DNA from: Phoronis ovalis
Taxonomy: Eukaryota; Phoronida; Phoronidae
Length of the DNA: 13,093 nt
Direction: 5' to 3'
Assembly: GCA_028565635.1 (NCBI GenBank)
Contig: JAOXYB010040495.1
Location: 1 to 13,093, forward strand
The notes beneath the pieces were generated by a model, which had not been told where the DNA came from, did no database searches, and was given only the letters and a program-made list of their open reading frames with translations. Positions 8,401 through 13,093 of the stretch are shown here, in pieces (positions within the stretch are counted from its first letter, which is position 1; each line of letters opens with the position of its first letter). Position numbers and translations under genes: made by a program.

Positions 8401-11400
8401 GCTAGTTTCGCCATTTGCAGTAAATGATAGTCCATCAACACACATTCCTGCTTGAACCCTCTTCTCCAACTTGAAGTCATAAATCACAAACATTAAATGA
8501 GTCAGTGATGTCAATGTTACTGTGCAGTTTTTGCTGCTTGGATACTTATTGGGATAGTCGGGACTGTAAAGCACTCCAATCTTAGCATCACTGATTGACC
8601 GATTATTCATGGAGCAGATATCACCACCTAAATATAATGAGGCAAAAATTTAGTAAAACTGGAAAAGGAGCTCTAGAATGATATTTTTATACTTAGAATA
8701 TAGTTATGGGTTATAAGGGAAGTGAATTAAGCTGTTAATGGATCCTTATACTCTTCTGCCAACTGGGTAATACTCAGATTGGGGTCAGCTCGATAGTCTG
8801 AAAGTTCATTGGTCCAAAGGTTCAATGGTCCGAAAGTTCATCGATCACACTACCTTGCAACTTTTCACTTACCCTAAACATAATAAAAAAATCCTCCAAT
8901 CTGTCGCAAAAATCAGCAATAGATGTGAACCACATGGAATAATCCGCCAGATCGCGCTGTAAAAGCGGCGGCCTTTTTAAACACTCAGCTTGTTGAAAGC
9001 CCCGGATTGCAAACCACGATAAATATAGGGCAAATAACTTGGACAAGGAATTAATATTCTGGCATAAGACAAAGGCAAGGGTTTCCACAGAGCCGCAATT
9101 TCGTTTTGCGTCATCTAAAATTGTCTGCTGGATATAAAGTTAAAGTTAGTACTATTAGTACACATGGATATGTATATTTACGTATTGTAGCAAAATTTAA
9201 AAATAGTTGGTATGCTATAAATAAACATGGGAATAATTTTTGTCCATTTTTTTACCAGTGTTAGTGTTTTACTGATGTCGGTAGACTTGGTCAGGTCCTT
9301 GTGGAATTAAAAAAAAAATTAATGTTTATTTCTCTTTTTTGTGTCTGTTACATCAGTGTTTTTAATTATCTTGCAATTTTTTTTTTTACTATTATATGTA
9401 TGTGAGTGGCAAACACCGGGTCCATATAGAAAGCAGGAAAATATATAAAAACTTTTTTTTTGTAATTCGGGTGTTTTATTCATGCACATCTAAGATATAT
9501 AATATAATAGTAAGTAATCAATTAAATAATAAGAAAAATAGTACAGAAGGACTTGAGCAAGTCTACGATGCCGGTTGCTACTTTTGATGTAGCGGCATAC
9601 ATGTACACACACACAAGATGCTTCCATGCCGCTGTCAAGCACTGACATGATGGCAGATCGTGAGTGAAATGATGACCCTAACAAAGTGTTAAACCTAGTA
9701 CAAAAAAATCTCTTTTCGTGATTTTAGACAAAAACAGATCGTAAAAGTGTTACGCGCCAGTGGTACAGAAAAATCCTTTATCGCAAAATTTGTTGGAACA
9801 TGTGTACCCACTTTTATATTGCTCGTGCTTCCCCCGGGATAAAACAACAGAGAATCATTTTTTAAAATCATTATTACTCATTCCAAAAGAATAAAACAGT
9901 GTTATCAAATGAAACGAGTTAGAAACCTGATACTCATTTGTGTTGCATGAAAAAGAACTTGGACGTACACGTAATAGATGAAAATAAATAAAAAAGATTA
10001 AAATCAATATGCGCTGTGAGAACTCTTTCTGGTACATTATCATTTAATATCAACTATTCTGTTTGTGGTCTTGCTATTATTATATGGCTAAAAAGAAGGA
10101 CATATGCGATATTCAGTATATCCGTGCAGGACGTCAAAAGGAGATAGAAATATTATAACACGTATACGATTCGTGATGCGTTAATTATTTCTATAAAAAG
10201 GAAAAAAGAGAAGCAATAAAATTGTAGTAGCATGAAACGAGGGAATCGTTAAATGTGCGCACGGGGAACCTTTTTAAAATATGTATTCCGGATATATCAA
10301 GATATCACAGGTTCATTAGAGCCCCACGACATTTCCAATAATGTATTTTTCGGACCAATGAACCTTCGGACCAATGAACTATCGACATGGACCCCTCAGA
10401 TTGGTTAGGTGCTTTTTGCTTCTCAAATTAAGCTTATAAAGATATCATCTGTTTTAAGTAGAGTTTGCATTTTATTATGATTATAATAGTGATTTCCAAT
10501 TACAAAAATTTAGCAAAGAATAATGAAATATACGCCATCATAGAAAACACAGTCACTAAATGAGTAAGATTATAATATTCGGCAGTATTAAAAGTCGTTA
10601 TACAGTCCTGTAAGTCGATCTGTAAAGAGACTTCCAGAAATAGATATCTTTTCATATATATCATACAAACAATACAGCATTACAAAATATTACTCTACAA
10701 ATGCAAATTGCTATGGCAGCAAAAATCATCCAGAATATTAAACTTATAACTTTAAATATTAGGGTACAAAAATACAATTCAACAATTGCATCTGGAAATC
10801 TATATACGTACTACTTAGTTATTTAAATCCCAGATAGCATCAATACACCTATTAAATAATTCATATATATCGTTATTTTAGTATATTCTAAAATTTTACT
10901 ATACATGCATTATATCTTATACTTTATTATTGTCAAAATGTCTTAATTTTTGAATTCCTAATCATTTTTCAGAATGCTTTGTCCATTCATTCTGAATGTT
11001 CTAGAACAACAAGTATTACCACCAATCAGCTACACTTGTTCTACTTAAGAAACCATTCAGTGCACAAACATATTGTCTTTGTATGAAAGATATCTACACT
11101 CTTGTAACTGCTCCAGACTGCAGAGAACTGGATCAATGGACACATCAAACCTAAAGAATTCTTGGTCATATTTGTATGTGTTATAAGGGGTAAGTATATA
11201 AACCCCTACTAACATGTTTAATACATGCAGTCACATGATTTTGGAATCCTATCACCATCCTGGGTCAGCATATTGCTAACTTAAACTAATATTATTTGCA
11301 TTAAAATGAGACAAACACCCTTTATGCACCTGCAGCAAGAAACATGAAGATATAAGTATACATACATGTATATTCAATTAATAGAGAGAAATTAAAATAT

Positions 11401-11494
11401 ATAAAAAACAGTAGAACAGAATATTACCTTGAGCCAATATATTATAAATCCAACAAACAGTAATTAGTACTGTAATCTGCATGAAGTGCATCAT
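4895..11494 (-). CDS. CUB-CUB single-pass membrane receptor, six coding exons, 544 aa
   Basis: Joined exons: 11494-11428, 8627-8274, 7254-6910, 6370-6113, 5830-5743, 5417-4895. Every join has GT-AG ends and compatible phase (1,1,1,1,2), giving 1635 nt with no internal stop. Layout: signal peptide 1-22, CUB1 about 27-138, CUB2 about 148-255, Thr/Ser-rich stalk 256-341, transmembrane helix about 346-370, basic stop-transfer QSKRKSKSR, then a cytoplasmic tail to 544. CUB domains are extracellular beta-sandwiches that bind protein or carbohydrate partners, so I infer a cell-surface recognition or adhesion receptor. The tail has no enzymatic domain, only tyrosine motifs in repeats. The ligand is unknown and I recognise no orthologue. 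Introns are 2800, 1019, 539, 282 and 325 bp; the two largest contain repeats. A 5' untranslated exon could exist further right. Confidence 0.85.
5743..5830 (-). CDS. Receptor exon 5: transmembrane segment
   Basis: This 88-nt exon lies between TTCTAG|T and TG|GTAAGT. It encodes VDLGPVIGGAVGG followed by IVLLVLIAVLLIFIW, a small-residue-rich start and a long aliphatic core typical of a single-pass helix. It enters in phase 1 and leaves in phase 2, the only phase change in the gene. It falls inside the segment missing from the duplicate at 2971-3897. Confidence 0.88.
6113..6370 (-). CDS. Receptor exon 4: Thr/Ser-rich stalk with internal duplication
   Basis: The 258-nt exon (phase 1-1) starts after TTTTTCAAG and ends before GTATAT. 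It encodes residues 256-341, rich in Thr, Ser and Val, with runs such as ATTTK and PSTTATN that suggest an O-glycosylated spacer between the CUB domains and the membrane. A 96-bp (32-codon) tandem duplication is clear: QVKDIS with STVADGY in one unit and QAKDIS with STVADDF in the other. The next-to-membrane part is acidic (DDFLDENN). Confidence 0.85.
6766..6829. repeat. 64-bp hairpin in intron 3 with perfect 14-bp arms
   Basis: ATGGTAATGAAATA at 6766-6779 is the exact reverse complement of TATTTCATTACCAT at 6816-6829. The loop is almost pure A/T and contains further partial self-complementarity. It could be a relic of a miniature inverted-repeat element or a chance AT-rich cruciform. No target-site duplication is evident. 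Confidence 0.65.
6910..7254 (-). CDS. Receptor exon 3: CUB domain 2, lacking the second disulfide
   Basis: A 345-nt phase 1-1 exon (TTTTAG|AGTC to ATGC|GTAAGT), residues 141-255. CUB hallmarks are C148, GAVTSPRYPKDYP, C179 and SFTI, then GDSVEIL at the usual C-x-D-x-(L/V)-x-(I/V) site, and a closing GKGFILIYM strand. The first cysteine pair is present. The third and fourth cysteines, expected just before the GDSVEIL strand and after VGK, are both absent. N-x-S/T sequons (NTT, NIT, NSS) suggest glycosylation. Confidence 0.88.
7366..7853. repeat. Dispersed repeat, copy 2, with GTGA-rich tail, in intron 2
   Basis: Same body as 4252-4552, beginning TTAAGATGAACTGGGAAATA, followed by about 185 bases of imperfect GTGA/GAGT repeats (about 7668-7853), roughly twice the tail length of copy 1. 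It lies between receptor exons 2 and 3. Shared body substitutions are modest, so the copies are related by transposition or segmental duplication. Confidence 0.8.
8274..8627 (-). CDS. Receptor exon 2: CUB domain 1
   Basis: A 354-nt phase 1-1 exon (TATTTAG|GTGG to GTAG|GTAAGT), residues 23-140. It carries all four CUB cysteines (C27, C57, C85, C101), the LYSPDYPNKYP motif that marks the first CUB strand pair, and late strands HVVITFYSG and FILLY. The start is GGDIC, directly after the signal peptide, so the mature protein probably begins within a few residues of the domain. Sequons NRS and NCT are present. A single exon encoding one whole phase 1-1 module is typical of shuffled extracellular domains. 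Confidence 0.9.
8873..9124 (-). other. Exon-like 84-codon frame carried inside the transposon
   Basis: On the minus strand an acceptor (TTTATATCCAGCAG|ACA) and a strong donor (TTTAGG|GTAAGT) bound exactly 252 nt, open in one frame from TILDDAKRN through ETLAFVLCQN, RGFQQAECLK and LADYSMWF to FIMFR. The middle is less AT-rich than its surroundings. I do not recognise the protein. It may be a host exon captured by the element, an exon of the element's own lost gene, or chance. The frame would otherwise run into the left terminal repeat and stop there. Confidence 0.4.
9131..10346. other. Non-coding interior of the transposon
   Basis: About 1.2 kb between the exon-like frame and the right terminal repeat. 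Frames here are short and show no transposase motif that I recognise. Locally GC-richer scraps (around 9540-9660 and 9740-9840) may be degraded coding remnants. Confidence 0.4.
10403..11427. other. Remainder of receptor intron 1
   Basis: AT-rich intron sequence between the transposon's right flank and the signal-peptide exon. Minor self-complementary words occur near 10965-11060 (AGAACAACAAG and CTTGTTCT). I see no exon, RNA gene or further repeat. Confidence 0.5.
11428..11494 (-). CDS. Receptor exon 1: start codon and signal peptide
   Basis: From ATG at 11494-11492 the exon encodes MMHFMQITVLITVCWIYNIL then AQ, and one further base, before the donor CAAG|GTAATA. The hydrophobic core with a small-residue end (LAQ|GG) is a good secretory signal, cleaved around residue 22. 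The phase-1 end joins exon 2 exactly at the first CUB codons, which supports this exon over other ATGs across the 2.8-kb gap. A second ATG follows immediately. A CAG at about 11517 could be the acceptor of an untranslated first exon. Confidence 0.72.
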
Positions 11495-13093
11495 CCTGTT
11501 TATATGTCTCTATCCACTGAGATTTAAAAATTACAAATTCAAATATTTACTTTCTCACGTCCTTGTATGATAGCAATATTACAGAAAGTTTCCATCACAA
11601 TTCTTGTATAGACGAGATACCATCTTAAAAAGGCATATTATCAGGATCTGTAACACTCATGGAACATTAATCATAACACATACAAAACTGAGCAGGAAAT
11701 ATTTCATAAGTAAATTTCTTTTATTTCTGTATCTGACAATAAGGTTTCTTGAGTCTGTTCAGCTGTGGATTTTTTTTTTCTTTTCTGGTGACAGGTACAA
11801 TTTATCTGCGTGAGCAGTTTTTTTTATATTGCTAGTGTAGTTTTATGAGCACCGTATAAGGAAGAGTTTTTTTGTCACATATTTTCGTTGTAATGTAATT
11901 TGCTATGGTATCGTAACAAACCACAGCCAAAACAATCTATTACCTGCCACAAATAAATCCTAATATGGTAATTTATTTATAATGAATGTATTTTTTAAAT
12001 ACAAATTTTAAATAAATATTTCCAAAACCTCTTAAAAAACAAAGTTTTGGCAAAGCACCCTTTATAAATTGGCTGAAAGTATATAGTGACCTAATATGCT
12101 ATTTAAATACAATTTCTAAATTTCAAACCATAACAATTTTGAAATTCATTTTATAATCTTTAATACTTTATATATCTATTTCATCTTTACATGCTGCAGA
12201 GAAGTTGATTGGTGAAATGTTTTACTGATGTACAAATTGCATGTTTACCAGTTACCATTTTAGTTTGAACTTAATCATTAATTTTGGCAAGTTGTGAAAA
12301 ATTTAAAGTAATAAAAGAATTTCTATTAAATAAAAATGATTTCCATGGCAACGGATTATGATTTTATTTTAATTTTTTGAAAACGATCCAATTGCTTTCA
12401 GCGCAAAATGTGGCATCTAGAGGGTTAATAAAAATATAAAACTTTAGAAATACAATGAAAAACCCCTCTGATCACAAATTTAACAAGGAAATTAATATAA
12501 AGTGCAGTGTAATACATAGTTAACAAAGTGCTTCATAATTCTGTGAACTTGTAACATGTAATTGTTTTCTAAAGTTTTATAGTAATTGTTTTGTGTATAT
12601 TGCATAGAATATACCAAAGATAAAAATTAGATAACAGTAATATTAATAAATATAATTATTATATGTTCATTTAAGGAATATGAGTCCTGTGTGATGTCAA
12701 AATATCTCACAGCAATAAAGAAAACATTCATTGGCTAGTATTACAGTGTGCAATTAGAAGCTGCTTTTGATTTGATGTATAAACAGAAAATTATGCGAGA
12801 TACAGTCAGAAATTGCTTGAATAAAAATGTTATAAGGATGTATTTTCTGAGACAAGCACTTATCAATGATAGGTTATCTGATCATTGGTACAATGTATCC
12901 AGAATGATTGGGTGAAATTGGGATCCTCCTGTTTTTTTTCAAACTTCCTACCAGGTGGTGTTCAGTAAGCCCCAAAAATGTTAAATGCTGATGTACCTTG
13001 ACAAACAAATGGCTAAAAAGGCACACTACGCAATAATCATATTTTTACTATGTATTTCAGCGCCTTTGAATGACTCTGTCAGATGCATAGCGG
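11495..13093. other. Sequence upstream of the receptor, no gene supported
   Basis: About 1.6 kb, AT-rich, with scattered homopolymer runs. The receptor promoter should lie here or further right. I find no convincing TATA box, initiator or conserved site cluster. Open frames on either strand are short and look like chance. Confidence 0.5.

Larger units (their letters stand above)
8781..10395. mobile_element. Terminal-inverted-repeat DNA transposon, about 1.6 kb, non-autonomous
   Basis: The left end starts GGGGTC, then TCGATAG and copies of GTTCATTGGTCC (8781-8836). The right end, read on the minus strand, starts GGGGTCCATGTCGATAG and repeats GTTCATTGGTCCGAA (10395-10347). TCAGATT flanks both sides (8774-8780 and 10396-10402), a 7-bp target-site duplication that could be read as 8 bp (CTCAGATT) if the right end has one fewer C. 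Such length fits several superfamilies (hAT, P, Merlin-like) and I do not assign one. There is no recognisable transposase; the only coding-like part is the 84-codon frame at 8873-9124. The element lies in intron 1 of the receptor. Confidence 0.82.

Noticed and set aside
11604-11813. Plus-strand 69-codon frame rich in Phe and Leu
   Set aside because: Composition reflects T-rich DNA; no recognisable motif or supporting context.

Overview
The window is AT-rich metazoan nuclear DNA: spliced genes with GT-AG introns, animal extracellular modules (CUB, LDL-receptor class A) and several repeats. A lophotrochozoan such as a bivalve or gastropod would fit, but nothing here fixes the taxon. There is no bacterial, viral or CRISPR signal.

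The one gene with an intact reading frame lies on the minus strand between 11494 and 4895. I reconstruct six coding exons whose phases all agree (1,1,1,1,2). They encode a predicted 544-aa type I membrane receptor: signal peptide, CUB1, CUB2, Thr-rich stalk with a 32-residue internal duplication, transmembrane helix, and a cytoplasmic tail made of degenerate 21-23-residue repeats carrying tyrosine motifs. I do not recognise a named orthologue.

Left to right: 96-1266 is a broken, apparently intronless copy (minus strand) of the 3' end of an LRP5/6-type Wnt co-receptor gene, running from the last EGF-like module through three LDLa repeats and the membrane helix to the PPP(S/T)P tail. 1267-2970 is AT-rich with almost nothing recognisable. 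2971-3897 is a rearranged duplicate of the receptor's 3' end. It keeps a tyrosine-containing C-terminus that the main gene seems to have lost, and lacks the membrane exon. 3894-4032 is a THAP zinc-finger 5' exon joined to that duplicate at the splice donor. 4252-4651 and 7366-7853 are two copies of one dispersed repeat with a GTGA-rich tail, the second in intron 2. 4657-11494 is the receptor gene. Its 2.8-kb first intron holds an inverted-repeat DNA transposon (8781-10395) flanked by TCAGATT, which carries an exon-like 84-codon reading frame. 11495-13093 is upstream sequence with no gene that I can support.

The theme is a receptor locus remodelled by duplication, short-homology deletions, repeat insertion and a retrocopy. 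The most interesting parts are the THAP/receptor junction, the swapped receptor C-terminus and the LRP5/6 retropseudogene. All splice joins are read by eye and have no transcript support.
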